Source: RGIG3872 sp045660245
GTDB lineage: Bacteria; Bacillota; Clostridia; Christensenellales; UBA1242
DNA length: 15,462 nucleotides
Assembly: GCA_045660245.1 (NCBI GenBank)
Contig: JAZRDJ010000042.1
Coordinates: 1 to 15,462, forward strand
Direction of reading: 5' to 3'
Under the pieces are notes generated by a model, which ran no database searches, was not told the DNA's origin, and was given only the letters and a program-made list of their open reading frames with translations. This document shows, piece after piece, positions 6,154 to 13,605 of this stretch. The translations under genes and the position numbers were made by a program. Position 1 is the first letter of the stretch, and each line of letters begins with the position of its first letter.

Positions 6154-7149
6154 ATGATATTACTTACTGGTGGTCTTGGATACATCGGTTCACACACCGC
6201 TGTTGAACTCATTGAAAATGGCTATGACGTGGTGATCGTTGACAACCTTTCAAACAGCAAAATCGAAGTTAAAGACAAAATTAAAAAAATCACAGGAAAA
6301 GACGTCAAATTTTATGAAGGTGACGTGCGTGACGAAGTCCTCATGGACAAAATCTTTGATGAAAACAAAATAGGCTCTGTCATTCATTTTGCCGGCTACA
6401 AAGCCGTCGGCGAATCAACAAAAATACCTGTGGAATATTACAAAAACAACATTGACTCAACACTTGTGCTTTTGGAAACCATGAAAAAACATAACGTTAA
6501 AAACTTGGTGTTCAGTTCATCTGCCACAGTTTATGGCAAAGCAAAAAGCATGCCTATTTTTGAGGATTTTCCACTCTCTGCCTCAAACCCATACGGCAGA
6601 ACAAAACTCTTTATTGAAGAGATATTGAAAGATGTCTTTGCTTCTGACAATTCTTTCAATATTGCAATCCTCAGATATTTCAATCCAGTCGGTGCACATG
6701 AGAGCGGAATCATTGGTGAAAACCCCAATGGAATCCCAAACAATTTGATGCCTTACATCACAAAAGTTGCAACAAAAAAACTCGACAAACTCCACATTTT
6801 TGGCAATGACTATGACACTCATGATGGTACAGGCGTGAGAGATTACATTCATGTATGTGACCTTGCACATGGTCATTTGGAGGCTGCAAAAAAACTTGAA
6901 GAGAACCCGGGTCTAGTGATTTACAACCTTGGAACTGGGATAGGATACTCTGTTCTTGACATGGTACATGCTTTCGAGTCATCTTGCGGAGTGACCGTGC
7001 CATATGTCATCGATGCACGCAGACCTGGCGACATTGACACATGCTTTGCATCTCCTGAAAAAGCAGAAAAAGAACTCGGATTCAAAGCCACAAGATCACT
7101 TGAGGATATGTGCAAATCAAGTTTCAATTTTGAAACAAACAACCAATAG
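6154..7149 (+). CDS. galE: UDP-glucose 4-epimerase
   Basis: It interconverts UDP-glucose and UDP-galactose in the Leloir pathway, supplying galactose for cell-surface glycans or allowing galactose use. The 331-residue protein is an extended short-chain dehydrogenase. The NAD-binding GGLGYIG is at residues 6-12, and D30 ends the second strand. SSSATVYG is at 121-128, with S123 matching the catalytic serine. The Y147-x3-K151 pair sits in NPYGRTK. RYFNPVGAH and GVRDYIHVCDLAHGH further down are typical of GalE. Length is normal for the family. The start has AGGAG eight bases upstream. No other Leloir gene is adjacent, so it is probably a stand-alone gene for surface polysaccharide supply (inference). 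Confidence 0.96.
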   Translation: MILLTGGLGYIGSHTAVELIENGYDVVIVDNLSNSKIEVKDKIKKITGKDVKFYEGDVRDEVLMDKIFDENKIGSVIHFAGYKAVGESTKIPVEYYKNNIDSTLVLLETMKKHNVKNLVFSSSATVYGKAKSMPIFEDFPLSASNPYGRTKLFIEEILKDVFASDNSFNIAILRYFNPVGAHESGIIGENPNGIPNNLMPYITKVATKKLDKLHIFGNDYDTHDGTGVRDYIHVCDLAHGHLEAAKKLEENPGLVIYNLGTGIGYSVLDMVHAFESSCGVTVPYVIDARRPGDIDTCFASPEKAEKELGFKATRSLEDMCKSSFNFETNNQ

Positions 7150-7167
7150 AAAACTATCAATCAAAAG

Positions 7168-7204
7168 AAAAATCACTCAGCAAGATTTCCTGAGTGATTT
7201 TTTT
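7168..7204 (+). terminator. Terminator between convergent galE and the 371-aa gene
   Basis: AAAAATCACTCAG (7168-7180) pairs with CTGAGTGATTTTT (7190-7202) around a nine-base loop, followed by T bases to 7204. A- and T-flanked arms make it usable by both convergent genes. Confidence 0.9.
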
Positions 7205-7206
7205 GT

Positions 7207-8322
7207 TTATCTCTGAATTTCTTTTTGCCCTTCAATCATTTTGTCAATTTCAAAAAGTATATTCTTTCCTGTTTTTTGTTGTTCTCTGATCTCAAGTTCC
7301 AATCTCTGATTCATATCATCATAGTCAAACTCTGAATCATGAAAATGAAAGCAATATCTCGCGAACAAATGCATGAAATTGTCTGTTGCATTTTTCTGAA
7401 TATCTTCACGCTTTTGAATGTATGGTGACACATCAGCAACATTCATGACCTTTGCCCGCATGAACGTTGCGTGGCGCCCTGCAATATACCTGATTGGCAA
7501 AAGTGCAGGCGCTGCTATCTTCCTCTCTCCCTGTTTTTTCATCTGTGCAAAAAACATTGTGAGAGAAACAAGTGCAAATGGCGAAACATTCAAAATGTCT
7601 TTGCGGAGATTTGTGCCGGCAAACTCACCAAGCGAATCATCATCTTCTTCCCCAATCATGAGAGCCCCTTCATTCACTTTTCTGAAATACCTGCTCATAT
7701 CTTTTGCAACTTTGTTTGTTTGCTTGTTTTTCCTTCCTTGAACGGCATAAACCACAACTCCATTGTTGGTTACACCAAAGGTTACAGATGGCAATACATA
7801 TTCTTCACCTCTTTCTTCATCATAAATATGAGGTGTAAATGAATATGGCGCTTCGAGCGTGGCTTGATTTTTTGTGGTTCTTGCCTGACAAAAATATTTG
7901 CCAAACTCACCAATATCCACAAAAGTAAGTTCTTGCTTGTTTTTTAGTATTTGACTTCTCTTTTGAACAAACTTTGTCATGTCCTGCAAATCTCCATAAT
8001 CAGCATTTGCAAAAAGTGTCAATATCAAAAATTTGTCAAAGTCATGATCTTCTTGAATATCCTGATAGCCTCTGTCAAATTCATAAAAATCTCTGGCGAG
8101 TTTCAAATACTCGTCAAGTTCAGCCAAAAACTCATCATAATTTCTGATTCTGACCGTCGGATATGACTTGTTCTTTGTTCTGTCTTCACCCTCAATGTTT
8201 GAATAAAACCTCGAATAATATCTCCACTCATATTCCGTATTTTTTGCAATGAAAAGTTGACCCTCCGACGCTTCACGGAAGATATCTTGCACGAGATGAT
8301 CAAGTTTCTTTTTTTGTCCCAT
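7207..8322 (-). CDS. Hypothetical protein of unknown family (371 aa)
   Basis: I do not recognise this protein. It is charged and soluble-looking, with no signal peptide or clear membrane segment. An alternating helical N-terminal half (for example NYDEFLAELDEYLKLARDFYEFDRGYQ) is followed by a beta-rich middle (YVLPSVTFGVTNNGVVVYAVQG) and a C-terminal half around IRYIAGRHATFMRAK. No catalytic motif stands out. The ATG at 8322 has no ribosome site. A near-perfect promoter ends only eight bases upstream, so the mRNA probably starts at or within two bases of the start codon. A TTG at 8325 is an equally possible leaderless start. The gene is a single unit with terminators on both sides. Confidence 0.8.
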   Translation of the reverse strand: MGQKKKLDHLVQDIFREASEGQLFIAKNTEYEWRYYSRFYSNIEGEDRTKNKSYPTVRIRNYDEFLAELDEYLKLARDFYEFDRGYQDIQEDHDFDKFLILTLFANADYGDLQDMTKFVQKRSQILKNKQELTFVDIGEFGKYFCQARTTKNQATLEAPYSFTPHIYDEERGEEYVLPSVTFGVTNNGVVVYAVQGRKNKQTNKVAKDMSRYFRKVNEGALMIGEEDDDSLGEFAGTNLRKDILNVSPFALVSLTMFFAQMKKQGERKIAAPALLPIRYIAGRHATFMRAKVMNVADVSPYIQKREDIQKNATDNFMHLFARYCFHFHDSEFDYDDMNQRLELEIREQQKTGKNILFEIDKMIEGQKEIQR

Positions 8323-8330
8323 CAATAACT

Positions 8331-8359
8331 ATAATATCAAATCAAACCAAAACTGTCAA
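8331..8359 (-). promoter_or_regulatory. Consensus promoter producing a probable leaderless mRNA
   Basis: Minus strand TTGACA (8359-8354), exactly 17 bases, TATTAT (8336-8331). The ATG begins at 8322, eight bases past the -10, which is where transcription would start. Confidence 0.85.
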
Positions 8360-8364
8360 TAACA

Positions 8365-8394
8365 GAAAAGCACCACAAAATTGTGGTGCTTTTC
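8365..8394 (-). terminator. Terminator of the ABC exporter operon
   Basis: GAAAAGCACCACAA (8365-8378) pairs perfectly with TTGTGGTGCTTTTC (8381-8394). It lies 3 bp after the last permease stop and ends in a short T-run on the minus strand. Confidence 0.85.
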
Positions 8395-8396
8395 AC

Positions 8397-9182
8397 TTAA
8401 CTTCCAGTCGACTTATACTTTGTGAGTGACCATCTAAAAAAGAGATAGCACAGTCCAAAGAATGCAAATGCCAAAAGTGGACACAGTGCATTGAAAAGCG
8501 TTGCACTTGGATATCCCAGCAAATATTGAAGTGGTAGGTAATTAACTACCGCAATCGGTATAACGTAAGTGAAAATTTTTCTGAAAAATCCTGAGTAAAT
8601 ATCAATTGGATACTCGGCAAGATCTCGTCCGCCATTTGTGAGCACATTCATGAATTCAATGCCATTCACGGTGAAGATGCTTACACCAGAATAAATGAGA
8701 AAAATCCCCGCAAACAGAACCACTGATCCAACAAACATCAAAATTGTTGTCACAATTCTCATCGGAGTCCAAACAATACCGGAAGCCACAAGTGCATAAA
8801 CAAGCACCCCAACACTGAACGCGACACGCCCAAGTTTGTTGAATTCAATTTTGTAGCCAAGCACTTGCATGAAGACACTGCGTGGTCTGATGAGAAGCCT
8901 GTCAAGTTCACCGGTTCTAACCAATTTGTCGAATTGATCAAATCCCCTGAAAACCATTTCTGCCACAGAGAAACTGCAGAATATCATTGCGTAAGTAATC
9001 AAGACTTCAGAAAGTGTATACCCACCAACCGTTTCATAGTTTTGAAACAAGAGTATAATTCCAAAAAACACACCAAGGGTTGAGAGAGCCGATGAGATCA
9101 TGTCAAAAAAGAATGAAGCACGATACTGAAAGGCTGATTTGATTTGAATTTTTACATATTTTCTATACAAACCCATATTCAT
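8397..9182 (-). CDS. ABC-2 type exporter permease (second permease)
   Basis: The 261-residue integral membrane protein has about six hydrophobic helices and the N-terminal pattern LYRKYVKIQIKSAFQYRASFFF typical of ABC-2 permeases of the COG3694 group. GFDQFDKLVRTGELDRLLIRP is the cytoplasmic coupling region after helix 2; the partner permease has a similar stretch ending in LIRP. With the partner it would form the membrane channel of an ATP-driven exporter. The start at 9182 directly follows the stop of the upstream permease, with GGGAGG four bases away; the ATG at 9176, ten bases away, is equally possible. Confidence 0.9.
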   Translation of the reverse strand: MNMGLYRKYVKIQIKSAFQYRASFFFDMISSALSTLGVFFGIILLFQNYETVGGYTLSEVLITYAMIFCSFSVAEMVFRGFDQFDKLVRTGELDRLLIRPRSVFMQVLGYKIEFNKLGRVAFSVGVLVYALVASGIVWTPMRIVTTILMFVGSVVLFAGIFLIYSGVSIFTVNGIEFMNVLTNGGRDLAEYPIDIYSGFFRKIFTYVIPIAVVNYLPLQYLLGYPSATLFNALCPLLAFAFFGLCYLFFRWSLTKYKSTGS

Positions 9183-9986
9183 CTAACCTCCCTGCACCAC
9201 AAGTTTGTTTGTTTTTTTGTTCATGACAATTTTGCCAATGACCACAAGCCCCACAAGCCAAGCAAACTGAATTGCGATTTGCACAAGCGCATCAACACCG
9301 TTTATGTTGCCGATATAAATTCTATATGGAAGATCAGATACATATCTGAATGGGAAAAAACTGAAGATTGTTTGAATGCTTTCAGGGAGCATCGGAAGTG
9401 GCACCACTTGCCCCGCAAGAAGTCCCGCCACAGCCACAAGAAAACTGAATACCCCTGCTGGTGAAAGTGTGTAAAGTGAAATGATATAAGCAATCATGAC
9501 AATCGCAGTCACCAAAAATGCACCAATGATAGCAGACACAACAAACATCAAGAAATTTAGTGGTGAAACCGGAAGCATGAGTCCAAGCCCCGCCGGAAGC
9601 CAAAATACAATCATGGAGAGCGGAATTGCTCGCATCAAGAAACTTCCAAAAGATTTTGAAAGTACGGTTTGAAACCAAAAATCATAAAGATTCATGGGAC
9701 GAATGAGTTGATATGACATATCCCCATTCACGATTTTTTCTGAGATTTCAGGTTTGCATGTGTCCCAATATTTGAACAGAGTGAAAAAGCATTGCTGAAG
9801 CCAAATATACGAGGCCATTTGTGGAATAGTGAATTCAGATTCGCCTTGAACCAAAAACGCAGTGAACAAGGCAATTTGCATAAACCCAAAAAAGAATTGC
9901 GTCACAAGCCCTGAAATTGCTGCAGTTCTGTACTGAAATTGTTGTTTTATGTTCATTTTTAGGATTGAACCAAAGGCACTTCTCAT
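9183..9986 (-). CDS. ABC-2 type exporter permease (first permease)
   Basis: The 267-residue membrane protein resembles the COG4587 permease group. The amphipathic N-terminus (LKMNIKQQFQYRTAAISG) is followed by about six helices, and the coupling segment is EISEKIVNGDMSYQLIRPMNLY. Its ATG overlaps the TGA of the ATPase gene by four bases (9983-9986), which indicates translational coupling and fixed stoichiometry. It is paired with the following permease and the preceding ATPase. The exported substrate cannot be deduced; relatives of this three-part arrangement are poorly characterised exporters. Confidence 0.9.
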   Translation of the reverse strand: MRSAFGSILKMNIKQQFQYRTAAISGLVTQFFFGFMQIALFTAFLVQGESEFTIPQMASYIWLQQCFFTLFKYWDTCKPEISEKIVNGDMSYQLIRPMNLYDFWFQTVLSKSFGSFLMRAIPLSMIVFWLPAGLGLMLPVSPLNFLMFVVSAIIGAFLVTAIVMIAYIISLYTLSPAGVFSFLVAVAGLLAGQVVPLPMLPESIQTIFSFFPFRYVSDLPYRIYIGNINGVDALVQIAIQFAWLVGLVVIGKIVMNKKTNKLVVQGG

Positions 9987-10963
9987 AGTTCATACTCCTT
10001 GTACAAACTATAGATTATTTCCTCAAGTTCAAGAGCTTTTGTGCTGATGTCCACAATTTCATAATTCTTTTCAAGTTCTTGCACAAGTTTGACATAAGAA
10101 AATGTGGTTTCAGGCAGATTTTTGAGAGTTACTTCATTGCCTTCAATTCCGATCGTTTCATAACCTTTGATAGAAACAGAATCATACTGCTTTGACATTT
10201 GAACTTTCACAAGAACACTCTTTGAGTACTCCTGCTTGATTGCGTCAAAACTTCCATCATAAAGTTTTTGGCCTTTCCCGATCAAAATGATCCTGTTTGT
10301 GAGTGCATCAATGTCATTCATATCATGAGTGGTCAAAATGACAGTGAGGCCAGTCTCACGGTTCATTTCTTTAATGAACTCACGAACCTTAAGTTTTGAT
10401 ATCGAATCAAGACCAATTGTTGGCTCATCAAGAAACAAAATTTTGGGAGAATGCAGCAGAGCACCTGCAATCTCACATCTCATTCGCTGACCAAGTGAGA
10501 GTTGTCGGAGCGGATGGTTCAAGATTTCTCCAAGATCCAGTTTCTCCGAAAGAGTTGATAAATTTTTTTCATATTCTGATTGAGGGATTTTGTAAATATC
10601 CCTCAAGAGTTCGTATGAGTCAATCACAGGCACATCCCAAGCAAGATTAGATCTTTGCCCAAAGACTGCACCTATCTCCCGAACATACTTTTGTCTGTCT
10701 TTGAATGGATTATATCCATTTATTTGACAGTTGCCAGAGGTTGGTGAAATGATCCCAGTCATAATTTTGATTGTGGTGCTTTTCCCTGCACCATTTGGAC
10801 CAATATACCCAACAATTTCGCCTTCATTGATTGTGAAACTAACATTTTTGAGTGCTTCAATAGTTTTGTATTTTCTTTTGAACAAACTTTTGAACGCCCC
10901 CCACAATCCTTTTTCCCTACAAGCCACCTTGTAGGTCTTTGAAACATTTTCAAGCGTTATCAT
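9983..10963 (-). CDS. ABC exporter ATP-binding protein
   Basis: This is the energy-coupling subunit of the exporter (COG4586-like, 326 residues). It has Walker A GPNGAGKST at 55-63, Q-loop FGQR at 101-104, signature LSLGQ at 155-159 (an L replaces the first G of LSGGQ), Walker B ILFLDE at 175-180 and switch histidine H213 in TTHDMND. About 100 residues follow the nucleotide-binding domain, as in drug- and polysaccharide-export ATPases of this group. The residue 17-33 insertion (REKGLWGAFKSLFKRKY) before the conserved core is typical of COG4586. The ATG has GGAGG five bases upstream. It is the first gene of the three-gene operon, behind a long leader with a hairpin. Confidence 0.93.
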   Translation of the reverse strand: MITLENVSKTYKVACREKGLWGAFKSLFKRKYKTIEALKNVSFTINEGEIVGYIGPNGAGKSTTIKIMTGIISPTSGNCQINGYNPFKDRQKYVREIGAVFGQRSNLAWDVPVIDSYELLRDIYKIPQSEYEKNLSTLSEKLDLGEILNHPLRQLSLGQRMRCEIAGALLHSPKILFLDEPTIGLDSISKLKVREFIKEMNRETGLTVILTTHDMNDIDALTNRIILIGKGQKLYDGSFDAIKQEYSKSVLVKVQMSKQYDSVSIKGYETIGIEGNEVTLKNLPETTFSYVKLVQELEKNYEIVDISTKALELEEIIYSLYKEYEL

Positions 10964-10967
10964 GTTT

Positions 10968-11016
10968 TCCTCCTTTGTATTCAGTTTTAAATGTAAAAAA
11001 ATTTAATCCTCCTTTG
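10968..11016 (-). repeat. Duplicated ribosome-binding sequence in the ABC operon leader
   Basis: The 11-base sequence ACAAAGGAGGA occurs on the minus strand at 11016-11006 and again at 10978-10968, 38 bp apart. Only the second is at the right distance from an ATG (10963). No ATG, GTG or TTG follows the first at normal spacing, so it is either a leftover of duplication or a standby ribosome site. Confidence 0.6.
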
Positions 11017-11035
11017 TTCTCTTTTGATTTTCCGC

Positions 11036-11093
11036 GAAAAAAAATGCACCAAATTATTCGATTTGCCCTGTTTTTCAAATAATTTAATGCATT
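11036..11093 (-). terminator. Long hairpin with T-run: LRR-gene terminator or ABC-operon attenuator
   Basis: On the minus strand the arms 11093-11075 and 11061-11043 form a 19-bp stem with no mismatch, including three G-U pairs, around a 13-base loop. A T-run of seven follows (11042-11036). G-U pairs become C/A mismatches on the plus strand, so the structure is made for the minus-strand transcript. It lies 85 bp after the LRR gene stop and 73 bp before the ABC ATPase start. Confidence 0.8.
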
Positions 11094-11110
11094 AAAATAC
11101 GGTAATTTTC

Positions 11111-11140
11111 AGTATACTCACACTTTCACACAAAAGTCAA
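11111..11140 (-). promoter_or_regulatory. Promoter upstream of the hairpin, probably for the ABC operon
   Basis: Minus strand TTGACT (11140-11135), 18-base spacer, TATACT (11116-11111). Transcription would start near 11104, so the leader would be about 140 nt and include the 11043-11093 hairpin almost from its first bases. I found no comparable promoter between the hairpin and the ATPase gene. Confidence 0.65.
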
Positions 11141-11177
11141 CAGTTTTTTTATTATTTATAATAATAATTTTTAATAT

Positions 11178-11693
11178 CTACAATAGCGCTGCATTTTTTA
11201 GTATTTCTTCGGTCGATTTTGTTTCCAAACCATTCTCAACACATGAATACTTGAACGCCGTCTGATCCAAAGATCTTGCATTTTTCATTTTTATCATATA
11301 TGCATCAGCGTTCCAAAAGGCATATGATGGAATTTGCGTCACTTTTGGCATCACAAGATCGCTCAAAATTATTGCATTTTTGAAACATGCTTCTCCAAGG
11401 CGCTCAACACTCTCAAACGCATCATGTGCGTCAATATTGAATGCTGACTCAAAGCATGAACTCCCGAGTTTTTTGACGTTTTTTGCACTTGAAAGTTCAA
11501 CAATACCAAGATTCGCATCTTTGAATGCTCTGTCACCAAACTCTCTGACGCTGTCCGCAAAATAAATTGCATCTGGGTAATACGACTCGAAAATATGATC
11601 CACAAGTTCTTTTGTTACAACCCTTGCAGTGACATAAATCACATCATTTTCACCTTCAACAAAATAATCATTTTCAAATTCATTTCCTGCCAT
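11178..11693 (-). CDS. BspA-type leucine-rich-repeat protein (LRR_5-like), short
   Basis: The 171-residue product carries about five tandem repeats of 22-23 residues between residues 49 and 150. Each is built as (hydrophobic)-(G/P)-x2-(A/C)-F-x-(N/S/D)-A, as in FGDRAFKDA, LGSSCFESA, LGEACFKNA and IPSYAFWNA. This is the BspA/LRR_5 repeat found in surface proteins and in many intracellular proteins of gut Bacillota. There is no signal peptide or anchor, so this one is probably cytoplasmic and acts in protein binding. The ATG at 11693 is eight bases after AAAGGAG; longer starts lie across that site. It begins 49 bp after the ABC-F stop and may be partly co-transcribed with it, but has its own -10 box. 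Confidence 0.85.
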   Translation of the reverse strand: MAGNEFENDYFVEGENDVIYVTARVVTKELVDHIFESYYPDAIYFADSVREFGDRAFKDANLGIVELSSAKNVKKLGSSCFESAFNIDAHDAFESVERLGEACFKNAIILSDLVMPKVTQIPSYAFWNADAYMIKMKNARSLDQTAFKYSCVENGLETKSTEEILKNAALL

Positions 11694-11733
11694 AATACAT
11701 CTCCTTTCGCACATGAAATCATGCGTAAGAAGT

Positions 11734-11739
11734 ATTATA
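11734..11739 (-). promoter_or_regulatory. -10 box for the LRR gene
   Basis: TATAAT on the minus strand at 11739-11734, inside the 48-bp gap after the ABC-F gene. The -35 region at 17 bp is weak. A short inverted repeat (CGCATGA...TCATGTG) lies between it and the ribosome site. Confidence 0.45.
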
Positions 11740-11741
11740 TG

Positions 11742-13382
11742 TTATCTACCCAAATTTTGTGCGCGCTTATAATCGTCAAAATTGCCGATATAAGTTTTTA
11801 TTTGTCCATTTTTAAACTCAACAATACGATCAGCAAACTTGTTGATGAAATATCTGTCATGAGAAATGAATACAAATGTCCCTTTGAAGTTCTCGAGCGC
11901 TTTTTCGAGCATTTCTTTTGTTCCGATATCAATGTGGTTTGTCGGCTCGTCAAAAACAAGCGTGTTCACATTTTGTTCCAACAATACAGCAAGTCGAACC
12001 CTTATTTTTTCACCACCAGACAGACTCTTGACACGCTTTGTTACATCCACTTTGTAAAAACCAAAAGCCGCCAATTTTCGTCTTGAGTACTCTTCACACT
12101 GTCCTGTTTCTTCCATGAAATAGTCAAGCAATTCACTTTTTTCATTGTGGAAGGATATAATTTGTGGCAAATAACCAATCTTCGCACTTGGCCCAACAAA
12201 AACATCTCCAGACATTTCCAAATCTTGAGTTCCCATGATGCACTTCACAAATGTCGACTTTCCACTCCCATTGTTTCCAATCAAAGCAACTCTTTCCCTA
12301 TCTGTAATCACGAGATTGACATCTTTCAAAATATTTTCACCACTTGGGAGTTTCACATTCAAATTTTTGGTTTCAAAAATACGTTTGCTTGATTTACCAG
12401 CATCGTCAAAAGCAATATTGAATTTTATGTCTTCAACCGGTTTTTGAATTTTGTTTTTCAAAATTCGATCGAGTTGAGTTTGCAGTGCATGAGCCCTATC
12501 ACAAAGAGTTGATGAGTTTTTTGCCATGCCTTGTGTCGCAAAATATTTAATCTGCTTTTCAAGTCTTTTGATGAGTTCCTGTTGATCCTCAAAACTTGCC
12601 ATTTGTCTTTCAAAATCTTTCTCTTTTTGGCTCAAATAACTTGTGTAATTTCCAACATAAATCTTTGGTTCAATACACCCGAGATCCAAAATTTTGTTTG
12701 ACATTTTGTCCAAAAAATACCTGTCGTGTGACACAATAACACAAGCACCTTTGAATGACTTTATGTATGATTCGAGCCACTCAATCCTTTCAATATCCAA
12801 ATGGTTTGTTGGTTCGTCCAAGATGAGAAGATCAGGTTTTTTGATGAGAACTTTTGCAAGTTGAACAAGAGTCTTTTCCCCACCACTCAAGTTGTCATAA
12901 GTTTCAGAAAGCAATCTTTCCTTGATTCCAAGACCATTTGACACAATTTTGATATTTGTTTCCTGATCATACCCACCAAGCATTGAATATTCCTCGATTG
13001 TTTTTGAGTATGCCTCCAACGCTTTTTCATACTTCTCACCAGTTTCACCATTCATAATTATTGCTTCATATTTTTTGATCCGCTCTTCCAGTACTTTGAG
13101 AGCAGAAAACGCGTCTTTGATGACTTCTTGAACCAATCTCGAATCTTCCCTGTCGGACGACACTTGATCCAAATAACAAACACTCGCATCTTTTTTGATG
13201 CTCACTTGTCCGCTGTCCGGCTTGTATATCCCTGCAATAATTTTGATGAGAGTGGACTTTCCACAGCCATTTTGTCCAACGATTGAAATACTCTCGCCCT
13301 CATTGAGCGAAAAACTCACTTTTTCAAATAATGTTCCATATCCAAAATTTTTTGATATATTATTAACATCCAAAATAATCAT
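11742..13382 (-). CDS. ABC-F family ATPase (ribosome-associated, possible antibiotic-protection factor)
   Basis: The 546-residue protein has two nucleotide-binding domains and no membrane segment, the ABC-F plan. Walker A motifs are at 36-44 (GQNGCGKST) and 369-377 (GNNGSGKST). Signatures LSGGEK are at 165 and 454. Walker B with DEPTNHLD/DEPTNHID is at about 186-196 and 475-485, and SHDR switch histidines are near 219 and 508. The charged helical linker at about 250-330 is the part that reaches into the ribosome in this family. Known members bind the ribosomal E site and either tune translation or displace antibiotics; sequence alone does not separate these. The gene has AAGGAG ten bases before the ATG. 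Its leader carries an upstream ORF and a terminator, as in drug-inducible ABC-F resistance genes, which favours the protection role (inference). Confidence 0.93.
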   Translation of the reverse strand: MIILDVNNISKNFGYGTLFEKVSFSLNEGESISIVGQNGCGKSTLIKIIAGIYKPDSGQVSIKKDASVCYLDQVSSDREDSRLVQEVIKDAFSALKVLEERIKKYEAIIMNGETGEKYEKALEAYSKTIEEYSMLGGYDQETNIKIVSNGLGIKERLLSETYDNLSGGEKTLVQLAKVLIKKPDLLILDEPTNHLDIERIEWLESYIKSFKGACVIVSHDRYFLDKMSNKILDLGCIEPKIYVGNYTSYLSQKEKDFERQMASFEDQQELIKRLEKQIKYFATQGMAKNSSTLCDRAHALQTQLDRILKNKIQKPVEDIKFNIAFDDAGKSSKRIFETKNLNVKLPSGENILKDVNLVITDRERVALIGNNGSGKSTFVKCIMGTQDLEMSGDVFVGPSAKIGYLPQIISFHNEKSELLDYFMEETGQCEEYSRRKLAAFGFYKVDVTKRVKSLSGGEKIRVRLAVLLEQNVNTLVFDEPTNHIDIGTKEMLEKALENFKGTFVFISHDRYFINKFADRIVEFKNGQIKTYIGNFDDYKRAQNLGR

Positions 13383-13408
13383 AATTTTTAATCTCCTTGA
13401 AAATAAAT

Positions 13409-13442
13409 AAAAAAACCGATGCTTATTCGTTTTTGCATCGGC
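13409..13442 (-). terminator. Intrinsic terminator in the ABC-F leader
   Basis: On the minus strand GCCGATGC (13442-13435) pairs with GCATCGGT (13422-13415), seven Watson-Crick pairs plus one G-U, around a 12-base loop. T7 (13415-13409) follows at once. It sits only about 10 bp before the ABC-F ribosome site, so it cannot serve the upstream gene alone and must be bypassed for ABC-F expression. Confidence 0.85.
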
Positions 13443-13510
13443 TCCAATCTTTTTTCAGAAATTACAAACTAATTTGTTTCAATTTTTTTTGAATAAACGC
13501 CATGCAAAAA

Positions 13511-13579
13511 CTAGCGTCTCTCCTTGAAAGACGCACATTCAAAAGATACATACATGATTACTTTTTGAAATGTGCTCAT
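13511..13579 (-). CDS. 22-residue leader peptide of the ABC-F gene
   Basis: The ORF starts at the ATG at 13579 and stops at TAG 13513-13511. Its peptide begins MSTFQKVIMY and ends SFKERR. The ribosome site AGGAG (13594-13590) is ten bases away. Another ATG at 13584, five bases from that site, gives only two codons (MP) and overlaps. The ending K-E-R-R contains a basic-x-basic pattern, the type known to arrest ribosomes in the presence of macrolides, but the hydrophobic VIMYVSF stretch could also be the sensing part. The predicted transcript start (about 13599) falls just before the ribosome site, so the leader ORF is the first translated element of the ABC-F mRNA. Confidence 0.7.
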   Translation of the reverse strand: MSTFQKVIMYVSFECASFKERR

Positions 13580-13605
13580 GGCATTTTTTCTCCTTTCACA
13601 ACAAG

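Larger units (their letters stand above)
13409..13600 (-). promoter_or_regulatory. ABC-F attenuator leader: upstream ORF plus alternative RNA structures
   Basis: Segment S (13499-13511) can pair in two exclusive ways. Fold 1: S pairs with the leader-ORF start region, GCCATG/CATGGC (13582-13577 with 13504-13499) and CAAAAA/TTTTTG (13567-13562 with 13510-13505), 12 pairs enclosing the hairpin GCGTCT...AGACGC (13534-13529/13519-13514). S is then occupied and the terminator at 13409-13442 can form. Fold 2: GTTTTTGCAT (13511-13502) pairs perfectly over 10 bp with ATGCAAAAAC (13438-13429), the 5' arm and loop of the terminator, which destroys it. A ribosome held early or midway in the upstream ORF would break fold 1 and favour fold 2. 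The pairings are read from sequence; the regulatory logic is inferred from known ABC-F and erm attenuators. Confidence 0.7.

Noticed and set aside
11595..12086. 163-codon plus-strand open frame
   Set aside because: It is antisense to the 3' end of the ABC-F gene and the start of the LRR gene, both of which have strong motif support; no ribosome site.
13462..13503. Second short ORF (13 codons, MAFIQKKLKQ...) in the ABC-F leader, after the 22-codon leader ORF
   Set aside because: The nearest ribosome site (AAGGAG 13525-13520) is 16 bases from its ATG and lies in a hairpin loop. Its start overlaps the switching segment, so a role is possible, but translation is not supported.
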